Assembly: GCA_029775925.1 (NCBI GenBank)
Contig: JARVKB010000018.1
Coordinates: 1 to 64,000 of the forward strand
From: Nitrososphaeria archaeon
GTDB taxonomy: Archaea; Thermoproteota; Nitrososphaeria; Nitrososphaerales; JACAEJ01
Reading direction: 5' to 3'
DNA: 64,000 bases
The notes beneath the pieces were generated by a model, which was not told the origin of the DNA, did no database searches, and saw only the letters and a program-made list of their open reading frames with translations. The position numbers and the translations under genes were made by a program. How positions within the stretch are numbered: the first letter of the stretch is position 1; each line of letters opens with the position of its first letter. Shown piece by piece: positions 34,534 through 44,236 of this stretch.

Positions 34534-35386
34534 CTTTAGAGATCTTCAAACGATAAAGGACAAAAATCAAGTAATTGTGATCATCATTAAAGAAAAAGAA
34601 CCAAAGACTGCTAGTACTGGTAACCCATCATTTTAAAAGGTAAATAAGCCTCTTTTTACCAACTTTTAAAGTCCAAATTCATCAAAGCCAGAAAAAAGAA
34701 AAAATTGTAAAATTCATCATATGTGCTGCTAATTCGAAGTTCTCAAGCAAAGTAAATAGGGTGAAATAAGTATGGTGAATAATATAGCAACCCATAAAGT
34801 TCCCCTTTTTCTTGTGAACTTTTGAAAGAATTCTTATAAGGAATAATTTCATAGCTATATCTTAAGCTATTCTTGAAGTTTGAAAACCAATATGAGTAAT
34901 GCTATGTCTGAAGCGGCGAATAAAGCTATTATCGATAATATGAGGTAAACTTGTGATCGTTGCGCTTTAAGAGTTGTTACTGACCGCAAGGTATTATGCT
35001 TACAGGAGATAATGCAACCAAAATACATGGAATGATCGTGGCTATTAGAGCTATGATAAGAGTTCTTGGTATTTTATGCTCAAGGTTTCTTGAGCTATCC
35101 CCTATCTTTGTAAGGTCATCAAAATCTGAAGGCGAAGAAGTTAAGACCGACCCCGAACAACCCCTCTAAAATCCAAAGAGGGCTTTGAAATATTTAACGG
35201 ACAAAGAATTTTAAATAGCTAACAAATAAATATAAATGATAAGCAGAAGGAATTTTCAACGTATTCAACAGCCTTTACTATCGGAGTATAAAATATAGTA
35301 GAGCTCAATATTAAATCTCTATGTAAGAAAAGATTTGATAAGTTTAATTTAAGTTTAACTAATCAGTGCCAATGTTGAAAATCCCT
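34534..35386. other. Gene-free stretch with a possible decayed membrane-protein fragment
   Basis: On the minus strand from about 35160 to 34977 one frame reads SDFDDLTKIGDSSRNLEHK followed by a hydrophobic segment (TLIIALIATIIPCILVAL) to a TAA, but it has no usable start codon. It looks like the 3' remnant of a small membrane protein. The rest has stops in all frames; no RNA gene is recognised. Confidence 0.35.
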
Positions 35387-37111
35387 TTATTGTAAAATTG
35401 GAGGTGGTGGAGGTGGGGGTAAATAAGTGGCAGACGGAGGTATTCCTTTACTTGTCAGAGCAATGATTCCTCCTATGATTTTAACTATCGCTGCTATTAA
35501 TAGTAGATAAGAACCTAGTGCTAAACCCCATGATAATTGGACGACACCGTATTCGCCTATACTTCCAGAATATGATCCAATTATCGGACTAGATGATATC
35601 TGATTTGATATTATCGTTAGTTCTGCTGGAACTTCGCCACTGACAAAGGATGGTATCATAGATGCAAGTAAAGCCATGAACAACAGTATTATTATGACTG
35701 GAATAAGAAGAGTTATGCCCCCAATGATGTATTTCCTTCCTATCTGACTTGAAGACTTCATACCTATCAAGTCTAAAATACTCAACACTACTAAGGCGAG
35801 TATTATTACGAAGAATGGGATCTTCGCCCCAAAGAATTGCACTAAACCATCTCCAAGAAGGTTGACTTGCACTCCCTTTATACCGTCTATGATGAGCAGA
35901 TCCACATTACCATCCGTCATGAAAGGTCCTGACTGAATGTTTATGGTTGTAATGTACCATGGTATAGATAAAGCTATAACTGTTAGTATAATGCTAATTA
36001 TACCAAGGATTATACCTATACTTGCCTTTGTTCTTAGGAATGCCCATAATTTTAATCCTCCTTTCCTATGAAGCTTCACTATACCATAGATTTTCCAGAC
36101 CATAATTATGATTATTATTACTGAGAAGATGAGCAAGAAATTTGCAACTAACCAGTTCATCGTAAACCAATTTCCATCCACTATAAATAGTCTCAATCCC
36201 CACGATGCAGGGTTTTGCCACTTACTTCCACTCTGACTATACTTTGGACCCAAAGGGCCATTTCTTCCCTTTAATTCTTCGTTGCTTCCTCCCAAAGCAC
36301 CCCACTTCCCTGCAAACTCTAACCAACCTTGAGAGCTCGTTCCTACCTCTTTTAATAGAATCAGCTGAAATTCATCATAGTTTATCCTTTTACCATTATC
36401 TCCTACTATGTCGCTTTCCATACCTAGATTGCCTTGATACGGTCTAAAGTAGTTTGCATGAGAACCTTTTGCAACATAAACTACGGGATGTGTACCATCA
36501 ACCTTTTCTACATTAACCCAAAGAGTCTTTTGGCCCGACTCATGCTGCGAGTAACAAGCATATAGGGGCTCATAATCTGGGTTCAGTATAATCTGGACGA
36601 CTTCCCAATCTCCTTGATGATCGTTCAAAGGACCGTTATTAAAGGCATAAAAAAACCAGTATTGAACGATGACATAATTTTCACTATCTTTTATATCTGG
36701 CTTGACATGAACATATACAAAGTACCCGTTTAATTCTTTCCAAGCATTATAATCTTGAGATATTTCTTCGAAGCTTAGTTTGTTCTCTAAAAAGTAGTTG
36801 TCATTGACATTTGTCAAGACAGCTATCTCCGCTATAGTTGGTGAAGTATCTATCGTGATAATGCTGTCTCCAACCTTCTTTTTCAAAACCGAGTTGGATA
36901 AATGATAATCTATGGATGCTGGAAAGAAAAATTCTCCATCTACGAATTGTAATGTTGGTAGATATGTATTTGCTAAGTTAGCTTCAACGACATCATCTAA
37001 TCCATCACCATCCGAATCTACTCCTAGAACATTAACTGAAGCAAAGACAAAAAGAAGAGAAAAGAACGAGAAAATTATTATCATCCTATATTTTTTCAAA
37101 AGGTTCTTCAT
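35387..37111 (-). CDS. Vps62-like domain protein fused to a multi-helix membrane region with polyproline tail
   Basis: 574 residues. Signal or anchor helix (about 10-30), then DSDGDGLDDVVE (calcium-binding thrombospondin-3-like motif). The middle (about 50-310) has VQYWFFYAFNN, DHQGDWEVVQIIL, HPVVYVAKGSHANYFRPY and WLEFAGKWGALGG, the conserved pattern of Vps62/DUF946 proteins. About five transmembrane helices follow (from about 322 to 555, including LLIFSVIIIIIMVWKIYG). The C-terminus ends PPPPPPPILQ. The extracellular domain probably binds ligand or polymer, but the function is unknown. It stands alone between mtnP and ahcY. Confidence 0.72.
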   Translation of the reverse strand: MKNLLKKYRMIIIFSFFSLLFVFASVNVLGVDSDGDGLDDVVEANLANTYLPTLQFVDGEFFFPASIDYHLSNSVLKKKVGDSIITIDTSPTIAEIAVLTNVNDNYFLENKLSFEEISQDYNAWKELNGYFVYVHVKPDIKDSENYVIVQYWFFYAFNNGPLNDHQGDWEVVQIILNPDYEPLYACYSQHESGQKTLWVNVEKVDGTHPVVYVAKGSHANYFRPYQGNLGMESDIVGDNGKRINYDEFQLILLKEVGTSSQGWLEFAGKWGALGGSNEELKGRNGPLGPKYSQSGSKWQNPASWGLRLFIVDGNWFTMNWLVANFLLIFSVIIIIIMVWKIYGIVKLHRKGGLKLWAFLRTKASIGIILGIISIILTVIALSIPWYITTINIQSGPFMTDGNVDLLIIDGIKGVQVNLLGDGLVQFFGAKIPFFVIILALVVLSILDLIGMKSSSQIGRKYIIGGITLLIPVIIILLFMALLASMIPSFVSGEVPAELTIISNQISSSPIIGSYSGSIGEYGVVQLSWGLALGSYLLLIAAIVKIIGGIIALTSKGIPPSATYLPPPPPPPILQ

Positions 37112-37241
37112 TTATTTCATATCCATTTTTAAAAACTACACATCCTTTTCTATTAATAAACCTTATGTTTCTTTTCTAATGAGCGAAAATTAACATAGAA
37201 AGGTTGAAATTTAGATATAGTGATGCTAATTAGGAAAGAAG

Positions 37242-38483
37242 TTGCAAAGCAAAATATCGGATTCATCATTGGCTCCTGAAGGAGAAAAATCGTATTCATG
37301 GGCTTATAGAAATATGCCTGCTTTAGTTAAGACGATAGATAGCTTTGGTGATAAAAAACCATTGATAGGGAAAAAGATTGCCATGTGCTTGCATGTAACG
37401 AAAGAAACTTCAGTTCTAGCCATTGGTCTAAAAAGGCTTGGAGCTGATGTTTATCTTAGTGCAGCAAATCCATTAACCACTCAGGATGATATTGCTGCTT
37501 ATCTATCATCTCAAGGCATAACCGTTTTCGCTTGGAGAGGAGAAAATCCAGATGAATATTTCGACTGCATAAGAAGCATTTTGAAATTCAAACCTGACAT
37601 AATAATGGATGATGGTGGAGATGCCCATGTAACTTTTCATGAAGAGTTTAAAGATCATAAAGTCCTAGGTGGAACTGAAGAGACGACGACAGGGGTTACT
37701 CGCTTAAGGGCTTTGTCAAAGGCTGGAAAATTACGTTATCCAGTTATAGCGGTAAACAACGCTTACACAAAATTTCTATTTGACAATCGTTATGGTACTG
37801 GTCAAAGTACTTTTGATGGTTTGCTAAGGGCTACAAGCTTGCTTATAGCTGGTAAGAAAGTTGTTGTAGCAGGCTATGGATGGGTAGGGAAAGGAATAGC
37901 AAAAAGAGCCAGGGGTCTAGACGCTCATGTAATAGTAACAGAAGTCGATCCCCTTAAAGCATTAGAAGCCCATATGGATGGTTTTGAGGTAATGCCTATG
38001 AGAGAGGCAGCAGAACTTGGAGATATATTCATAACTGCAACCGGTCAAATAAACGTGATAAGAGGAGAACATTTGGAAAGAATGAAGGATGGAGCGATAC
38101 TAGCAAATGCAGGACACTTTGATGTTGAGATTAATGTTAAGTATTTGGAGCAAAATAGTTTATCGAAAAGAAGCGTAAGGCAATTCGTAGATGAGTATAA
38201 GCTAAAGAATGGAAAAAGACTTTATTTGATAGGAAGAGGTAGAATCGTGAACTTAGTGGCTGCTGAAGGGCACCCACCCGAGGTAATGATGATGTCCTTC
38301 TCAAATCAACTTCTATCAGTAATTTATATATCTGAAAATTATCAAAGTTTAGAAAACAAAGTTTATGATGTGCCTGATAGCATAGATAAGCAAGTAGCAA
38401 ATAATGCTTTAGAAGCAATGGGTATAAAAATAGATGAAATGACTGAAGAGCAAATTAGTTATGCTAGCGAATGGAAGGTTTAA
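37242..38483 (+). CDS. ahcY: Adenosylhomocysteinase
   Basis: 413 residues from a TTG. Substrate-domain motifs: MPALVKTID and MCLHVTKETSVLAIGLKRLGADVYLSAANPLTTQDD. The NAD domain has VVAGYGWVGKGIAKRARGLDAHVIVTEVDPLKALEAHMDGF. It hydrolyses S-adenosylhomocysteine to adenosine and homocysteine, clearing the product of the SAM methyltransferases seen elsewhere in the window and feeding homocysteine to the MetE-like enzyme. Confidence 0.95.
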   Translation: MQSKISDSSLAPEGEKSYSWAYRNMPALVKTIDSFGDKKPLIGKKIAMCLHVTKETSVLAIGLKRLGADVYLSAANPLTTQDDIAAYLSSQGITVFAWRGENPDEYFDCIRSILKFKPDIIMDDGGDAHVTFHEEFKDHKVLGGTEETTTGVTRLRALSKAGKLRYPVIAVNNAYTKFLFDNRYGTGQSTFDGLLRATSLLIAGKKVVVAGYGWVGKGIAKRARGLDAHVIVTEVDPLKALEAHMDGFEVMPMREAAELGDIFITATGQINVIRGEHLERMKDGAILANAGHFDVEINVKYLEQNSLSKRSVRQFVDEYKLKNGKRLYLIGRGRIVNLVAAEGHPPEVMMMSFSNQLLSVIYISENYQSLENKVYDVPDSIDKQVANNALEAMGIKIDEMTEEQISYASEWKV

Positions 38484-38534
38484 AATCAAGTACTCTTTTA
38501 TGTTTACTCTATTCTTTAGATAAATGAGAAATGA

Positions 38535-39272
38535 CTATTCAAAAAATGTCTTTAATAACCACATAAGTATTATTCCTAACAAAAGAAATATTAATTGAAC
38601 GGCAGAGTCCTTTACTTTCTCCCTCTTATGAAGTTCAGGCAAAAGGTCTGTGGCTGCAATGTAAATGAAGCCTCCAGCAGCAAAAGGTAAAAGCAGAGTT
38701 ACAATATGTTCTGTGTAATGGATTAGGTAATAGGTGAAGACAGCTCCAAGGATGGATGTTATTGCTGATATGAAATTATAGAACAATGCCTTTGTCTTTC
38801 TAAAGCCGCCATATATCAATATTCCAAAGTCTCCTATCTCTTGTGGAATCTCATGGGCAACTACCGCAAAAGTAGAAACTATACCTAGATCTGAACTTAC
38901 GAGAAAGCTTGCTGCGATTATCATCCCATCTATCCAGTTATGTATTCCGTCTCCAATTAAGTTCAGATAGGTAAATGCGTGAAAGTCACACTTCCCTTTA
39001 TGGCAATGTCTCCAGCGCAGGAACTTCTCTATGATAAAGAAGAGTATTATGCCTAGAAGAATAAAAATAAAAACTTCTTCACCTCCTAAAACAAAGGATT
39101 CAGGCAATAAATGCAGAAAGGCACCTCCAAGCAATGCACCAGAAGCAAAGGCAACTAATACTAAAAGAATCTTGTTAAGTATTTTATCATTTAATGATAA
39201 GAAAACAATTCCTATAAGGGAGCATAGGCTAACTAATAATGTAGCAAAGAAAATTAGCAAAAGGACTGACAT
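38535..39272 (-). CDS. ZIP-family metal transporter
   Basis: 245 residues with eight predicted helices. The metal-site helices are visible: NLIGDGIHNWIDGMIIAASF (HN...D) in TM4 and VAHEIPQEIGDFGIL in TM5, the standard ZIP binuclear motifs. The TM3-TM4 loop has a His/Cys patch (RWRHCHKGKCDFH), likely a metal sensor or binding loop. It probably imports zinc or iron. It is 45 bp upstream of a DtxR-like regulator on the same strand. Confidence 0.9.
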   Translation of the reverse strand: MSVLLLIFFATLLVSLCSLIGIVFLSLNDKILNKILLVLVAFASGALLGGAFLHLLPESFVLGGEEVFIFILLGIILFFIIEKFLRWRHCHKGKCDFHAFTYLNLIGDGIHNWIDGMIIAASFLVSSDLGIVSTFAVVAHEIPQEIGDFGILIYGGFRKTKALFYNFISAITSILGAVFTYYLIHYTEHIVTLLLPFAAGGFIYIAATDLLPELHKREKVKDSAVQLIFLLLGIILMWLLKTFFE

Positions 39273-39317
39273 ATAATCACCATAACAGGATGACTAAAAC
39301 GAAAATTATGTTAACTA

Positions 39318-39743
39318 TTACTTTACACATTTTGTATGCACCAAAGGCTTACCATGAATACAAGTTTCTGGATAATTCAAAATTTTACAAATCTTCTCAA
39401 TCAGCTTTGTACCTACAAGATAATCTATCTTTGATGCTTCTTTGCAAGAAGTCTCTTTATCTAAACTCAAAAATTTATTAAAGTAGACTTCAAGAACTCT
39501 GTGATTATGAATTATGTTTAAGGCTAAATAATTTCCTCTTTTAGTAAGCTTGATTCTTTTCCAAGGGATTCTCTTAACCAAGCCATAAGATTCAAGCTTC
39601 TTTAATATATCTATCACTGAAGGAGCTTTCACATTGAAGATTTTTGCTAATTTCCCTGTAGATAACTTTTGTTTATCCTCTTCGAGCTGCCACAGGGCTA
39701 ACAGGTAAGAGGTTTCTTTAGAAGTTAATTCGATATTATGCAT
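39318..39743 (-). CDS. DtxR/MntR-like metal-dependent transcriptional regulator
   Basis: 141 residues. The N-terminal winged helix has LSTGKLAKIFNVKAPSVIDILKKLESYGLVKRIPWKRIKLTKRG. The dimerisation/metal domain carries HNHRVLEVYF and C/E ligands (KETSCKEASKIDY), then CIHGKPL. It probably represses or senses metal for the ZIP transporter gene immediately downstream on the same strand. Confidence 0.87.
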   Translation of the reverse strand: MHNIELTSKETSYLLALWQLEEDKQKLSTGKLAKIFNVKAPSVIDILKKLESYGLVKRIPWKRIKLTKRGNYLALNIIHNHRVLEVYFNKFLSLDKETSCKEASKIDYLVGTKLIEKICKILNYPETCIHGKPLVHTKCVK

Positions 39744-39946
39744 CCCAAAAATTAGGTAAATCCTAAATTTAAATTTTTCTCATAGGTCATAAGACCACTA
39801 TTTGGATGTTTTCAAATATGCTTAAAATATACAACTATAGATTTTGAGGAAAAGTATGAAATAATTAAGATGGTATTAAGAGTTAAGTTAATTATAAGAG
39901 ATAGGTATTTATTAGTACCTTTTTTGTTAATACTATAAAGAGGTTT

Positions 39947-41638
39947 GTGGCAATCTTGGCGAAATGGGTAGTAACATCAGCATGGCCATACTCTTCCGAT
40001 ATTCCACACCTGGGCAATCTTATAGGTTCGGTATTATCCGCAGATGTGATAGCGAGATACCTTAGAATGAAGAAGCACTCAGTAATTTTTGTATCCGGCT
40101 CTGATGAACATGGAACGCCAGTCGAGATAGAAGCAATAAGGCGTAAAATTCCAGTAAAAGAGTTTGCAGATTCTAACCACGAATACATTAAAAAATTATT
40201 TGAAAAGTGGAATATATCCTATGATAACTATACGAGGACAGAGAGCCCTACTCATATAAATTTTGTGATAAATCATTTTAGGGAGATATATGAGAATGGA
40301 TTTATATTTGAAGAAGAAGAGCTTGTGCATTATTGCCCAAAAGATAAAAAATTTCTTCCAGATAGATTTGTTGAGGGGACTTGCCCGTATTGTGGGGCGC
40401 GTGGTGCAAGGGGGGATCAATGTGATTATTGTGGCAAGCCTTTAGATGCTATAAAACTTATGGATCCTTACTGTGCAATTTGCAATGGTAAGACTGAGAT
40501 TAAAAGCACAAGACAGTGGTATTTTGATCTACCAAAGCTAAGTGAAAGAATAAAAAGTTATCTTTTAAACAATAAAGAGCTTTCTGAAAATGCTTTAAAA
40601 TTCAGTCTAAGTTTGATAGAAGAAGGGTTAAAGCCTCGCTCTCTCACAAGAGATACTCAATGGGGAATACCTGCACCCTTTCCTGGGGCTGAAGGGAAGA
40701 CTATATATGTATGGATGGAGGCAGTTTTGGGCTATATCTCAGCAGTTATAGAATATTTCAAATTTAGGGGGAACGAGGATGAGTGGAAAAATTATTGGCT
40801 CAATCCGGATACAAAAACTGCTTTTTTTATAGGTAAGGATAATATACCTTTCCACACAATAATCTTTCCAGCCCTTCTTCTTGCATCAAAACGAAACTAT
40901 ACATTACCAAATGTAATTAGTGCTACTGATTTTCTTCAATTCGAAGGGAAAAAGTTCTCAAAGAGTAGAAGAATAGGTATATGGATAAATGAAGCCCTTG
41001 AGATTTTACCTGTAGATTATTGGAGATATTCTTTATTATCTGTTAGACCTGAAAGTGGAGATGTAAACTTTACTTATGAGCTATTGGAAGAGAAGGTTAA
41101 CATTGAGCTTAACGATAAGATAGGAAATTTTGTTAACAGAACACTCTCAGCCATACAAAGATTTATGAATGGTGAAATCGTTAAGAGACCAAAGTTAAGC
41201 CAACAAGGAGATGATATGATAGAAAAGATAAAACAAAGACATGATAAAATTGATGAGCAATACGAAAAGTTTAGGATTCAAAGGGCTGTGAAGCTAACAT
41301 TAGAGCAGGCTGAAGAAGGAAATGCGTACCTTAACTTAACTGAGCCTTGGAAAACTTTTGAGTTAAAACCAGACGCAACTTACGAAGCCCTTTACGTAGT
41401 AGCAAGAATAGTCAAGGCTTTATCGATAGAACTTTATCCTATAATCCCTAGTACTGCTGAGAAGATTTGGTATTTTCTTGGTTTGAAAGGTGAATTAAAA
41501 AATGCTGTTTGGTCAGAAGCTAAAGAAGATTTTGATTATCCTGTAAAGATAAGAGATTTTCATTCTCTATTCAAAAAGATAAAGAAAGGAGAAGTTATAA
41601 AAAGACTTGATGAAATTAGGAAGAATCGGAGGGATTAA
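39947..41638 (+). CDS. metG: Methionyl-tRNA synthetase
   Basis: 563 residues from a GTG. Class I motif HLGN (HIGH) at 21-24 and KFSKS (KMSKS) near residue 330. Zinc knuckles CPYCGARGARGDQCDYCG and CAIC lie between the catalytic halves; the anticodon domain contains NLTEPWK. The C-terminal tRNA-binding EMAP-type domain is absent from this chain and encoded next door, reading in another frame. Confidence 0.94.
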   Translation: MAILAKWVVTSAWPYSSDIPHLGNLIGSVLSADVIARYLRMKKHSVIFVSGSDEHGTPVEIEAIRRKIPVKEFADSNHEYIKKLFEKWNISYDNYTRTESPTHINFVINHFREIYENGFIFEEEELVHYCPKDKKFLPDRFVEGTCPYCGARGARGDQCDYCGKPLDAIKLMDPYCAICNGKTEIKSTRQWYFDLPKLSERIKSYLLNNKELSENALKFSLSLIEEGLKPRSLTRDTQWGIPAPFPGAEGKTIYVWMEAVLGYISAVIEYFKFRGNEDEWKNYWLNPDTKTAFFIGKDNIPFHTIIFPALLLASKRNYTLPNVISATDFLQFEGKKFSKSRRIGIWINEALEILPVDYWRYSLLSVRPESGDVNFTYELLEEKVNIELNDKIGNFVNRTLSAIQRFMNGEIVKRPKLSQQGDDMIEKIKQRHDKIDEQYEKFRIQRAVKLTLEQAEEGNAYLNLTEPWKTFELKPDATYEALYVVARIVKALSIELYPIIPSTAEKIWYFLGLKGELKNAVWSEAKEDFDYPVKIRDFHSLFKKIKKGEVIKRLDEIRKNRRD

Positions 41639-41640
41639 AA

Positions 41641-41970
41641 ATATCAGAAGAAGTTTCTTTTGAAGAATTCTCTAGAATAGACATAAGAATAGGAAAGATA
41701 GTAGATGCTCAACAAATCCATGGCTCTAAAAAATTCATGAAACTTATGATAGACATAGGGGGAGCGATAAAAACTTCTGTTGCTGCCATAGGAGATAATT
41801 ATAGGCCAGATCAATTATCATCAAAGCTTGTAGCTGTAGTCACTAACTTAAAGCCAAGAAAGGTTTTTGGGGTTGAATCTGAAGTTATGATACTGGCAGC
41901 TTTAGACGACTCTATTACTTCTATTCTTCAACCTGATAAGCAAGTTAGTGCAGGTAGCAAAGTTACTTAA
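41641..41970 (+). CDS. MetRS C-terminal-domain-like tRNA-binding protein (EMAP/CsaA type), unusual start
   Basis: About 110 residues reading SEEVSFEEFSRIDIRIGKIVDAQ then VAVVTNLKPRKVFGVESEVMILAA, the OB-fold that adds tRNA affinity to MetRS. The conserved domain begins upstream of the first ATG (41737), and the frame has no ATG, GTG or TTG between an in-frame TAG (41617) and that ATG. A strong GGAGGG at 41628-41633 is 8 bp from an ATA at 41641, so an AUA start is the best reading. A frameshift fusion to MetRS or a 1-bp sequence error are alternatives. Confidence 0.75.
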   Translation: MSEEVSFEEFSRIDIRIGKIVDAQQIHGSKKFMKLMIDIGGAIKTSVAAIGDNYRPDQLSSKLVAVVTNLKPRKVFGVESEVMILAALDDSITSILQPDKQVSAGSKVT

Positions 41971-42040
41971 TTTGATTTATTCCTGATAAATTTTTATGGA
42001 CTAAATTTTTGCATCGCTTGATTTTACATCAAAAAAAGTT

Positions 42041-43822
42041 TCAAAAGTCCATTGCATTAAGAATTTCTTCTGGCAACCCAGGGCATTGAATACTCAAGTA
42101 ATATTTACTTTTGATTATTTGAGCCTTTACGAGTTCTTTCATTTCTTCCATACTACGATAGGTAAAAGGATTCAATTGACTAAGTCTTTCTTTTGATAAA
42201 CCCTCCACTTTAGTCGATACAAGCACTTTCCCACCCCATATGGGATGGGGTTCATACTCGACAGCTCCTCTAGCAGCTTGAAGTAAGAATAACTCTGTCT
42301 CTTCTATTGTTGGGCTTGTCCCTCCAACAGGCTTGGGAATACCATCTGGCCCTATTTTGAGTTTTGATCTAGGCATCATGTAAATTTTATCGCCAAGTTT
42401 TTCTTCGACCCATTCATACTCTGATCCTATTTTACCAACTGTAGTTAGTAGGTATAAATCGATCGGATTGCCTTTCTCTTTCCTTTTCTTCAATATATCA
42501 TAAAATCTGACTACATGTGCTGCATTGCCAACGCCCATAGTAAAAGGTAAACAATATCTTGACTCGTATAATTCTTTACCAACTACGGCCAGTGACTGGG
42601 CAGGATGGCCAACAGTTCTACCATCTGCTAACACTTTGGCAGCAAAAGCTAAATCTTCTATCTTAACCCAAGCATAATCGCAAAAATTTCCCGGACTTAT
42701 AAAAACTGCCATATTTAAAGGACTGCTTGAGTCTATTTGACCATCAAAATAACCGGTGTCTTCTAAGTAAAATACACTCCTAGCATTTCGATTTTGTGCT
42801 CCTTGATACTGGAAAAGTTTCCCTTCTAAGCTTGGGTTCCCATCGGGTCCGAATTCTGTATTCTCATGTAAAGCATTAGGGGACATCGCGGCACGCCAGA
42901 TCGGAAGTTGAAGCTCATTTATATCTTCAGTTTTGGTCCAGGAGCCCCTTTCAGAGCCATATACTCGATCCTCGAATATTGCCACAATATCGTCATTCCT
43001 TATAACTTGGTCTGATACGTATTCAGTTGGGTCTACACCGAATTGTTGAATGAATAAATGCTTATTATGTTCGCCAAAGACATACATGCCATGTGTTGAT
43101 TTTCCAGTACCAGTCAACCCCCAAATACACATTACGATTCTCTTAGATTTTCCATCGACTGTTTTCACAGTAAATTCCTTAAGAGAAGCGTGTTCACCAC
43201 ACCCGCCTTTTTTATAAACGAAATAAATCCAATGCGATAAAAATCCCTTCTTCACTTCACCTTGATATGAGCTACAAGTAACAATTGTGTAATTATGGAA
43301 AGGAAAGCGAATTACGCGGAGCATTTGGTTAGTCCCAGGTATGTTTGGATTTCCCAAATAGTGTGGGATATTAATAAGCATGACATCAGGCTCTTCTTCT
43401 GAAGGTGCTGGGAAGTTTATTTGAGACCATCGATAAGCAATATCTGGGAATTGAGGATCACAATACAACCGAGCATGCATTTTAACAGGAGACCCTTCCG
43501 ATCCTAAATAACAGTCGACTTGGATTAGAGGACCCTGGGCTAAAATATGCTCAAGTACTCTCATCATCAAAAATTTATACTCAGGTTTCAAATCCTCATC
43601 TTTCTCAATTACCACGCTTCCTACAGCAGATCTGTGCCAGATGTTTGAAGCCCAGCCCCAAGAATTGTTCTTAAATTTTATACCATAAAGTTTTGCTCTT
43701 TCAAATAGATCTGGCGGATTATTCAATATTGCTGTAATACCTGCTCTCTCTTTTATTTTAATTATATTAAAAAAAAGATTTTTGAATCCTTCAATTGTTA
43801 TGTCATCTTGTTTTATTAACAT
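42041..43822 (-). CDS. pckA: Phosphoenolpyruvate carboxykinase (ATP)
   Basis: 593 residues. The nucleotide motif is GLTGTGKSTH (235-244), the kinase-1a loop of the ATP-dependent class; the GTP class has a Cys-rich loop instead. Also present are RVIRFPFHNYTIV, VSDQVIRNDDIVAIFEDRVYGSE and the adenine-side FTMGVGNAAHVVRFYD. It interconverts oxaloacetate and phosphoenolpyruvate in gluconeogenesis. It is slightly longer than bacterial PckA (about 540). Confidence 0.92.
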   Translation of the reverse strand: MLIKQDDITIEGFKNLFFNIIKIKERAGITAILNNPPDLFERAKLYGIKFKNNSWGWASNIWHRSAVGSVVIEKDEDLKPEYKFLMMRVLEHILAQGPLIQVDCYLGSEGSPVKMHARLYCDPQFPDIAYRWSQINFPAPSEEEPDVMLINIPHYLGNPNIPGTNQMLRVIRFPFHNYTIVTCSSYQGEVKKGFLSHWIYFVYKKGGCGEHASLKEFTVKTVDGKSKRIVMCIWGLTGTGKSTHGMYVFGEHNKHLFIQQFGVDPTEYVSDQVIRNDDIVAIFEDRVYGSERGSWTKTEDINELQLPIWRAAMSPNALHENTEFGPDGNPSLEGKLFQYQGAQNRNARSVFYLEDTGYFDGQIDSSSPLNMAVFISPGNFCDYAWVKIEDLAFAAKVLADGRTVGHPAQSLAVVGKELYESRYCLPFTMGVGNAAHVVRFYDILKKRKEKGNPIDLYLLTTVGKIGSEYEWVEEKLGDKIYMMPRSKLKIGPDGIPKPVGGTSPTIEETELFLLQAARGAVEYEPHPIWGGKVLVSTKVEGLSKERLSQLNPFTYRSMEEMKELVKAQIIKSKYYLSIQCPGLPEEILNAMDF

Positions 43823-43843
43823 TTTAATACTCTCCTTTTCTTA

Positions 43844-44038
43844 TTAAATCGTATTATAAGAATACCTGGTTATCAATGGTAAGGTGGACTCAGAACTTTT
43901 TCCTTTATGTGTAGATTTTAATTCCCAAAACATGTTTTTACATTCCATCATTATCATTAATTCTCCAAGTTTATGACGAAACGTAGTAGACAGATTACAA
44001 GCATCTCCCAGTAAGCTCAAGTTTTCTTTTAATCCCAT
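43844..44038 (-). CDS. Possible small protein (64 aa), unrecognised
   Basis: 64 residues starting MGLKENLSLLGDACNLS with a helical middle and a Ser/Thr-rich C-terminus. It lies 21 bp upstream of pckA on the same strand. No family, signal or metal motif is visible; it could be chance. Confidence 0.25.
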   Translation of the reverse strand: MGLKENLSLLGDACNLSTTFRHKLGELMIMMECKNMFWELKSTHKGKSSESTLPLITRYSYNTI

Positions 44039-44236
44039 ATTGCCACTGCCTATTACACCATATAAATAAAATCTTTACTAATAAAATCTAAGTCAATACT
44101 CTTTCAAAGGCTAAATCTTTTCGAGTTTTTTATTTCCTTAACCATAGTTTTTAACTTCTTTTTTTACTTCCATGTTATGCAGAGCATTATATTTTATATC
44201 CTTATAGAATTTTGCGTTTCCTTTCTGACATAAACA

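Noticed and set aside
42041..43822. GTP-type PEP carboxykinase
   Set aside because: The nucleotide loop GLTGTGKSTH is the ATP-type kinase-1a motif and the Cys-rich GTP-type loop is absent.
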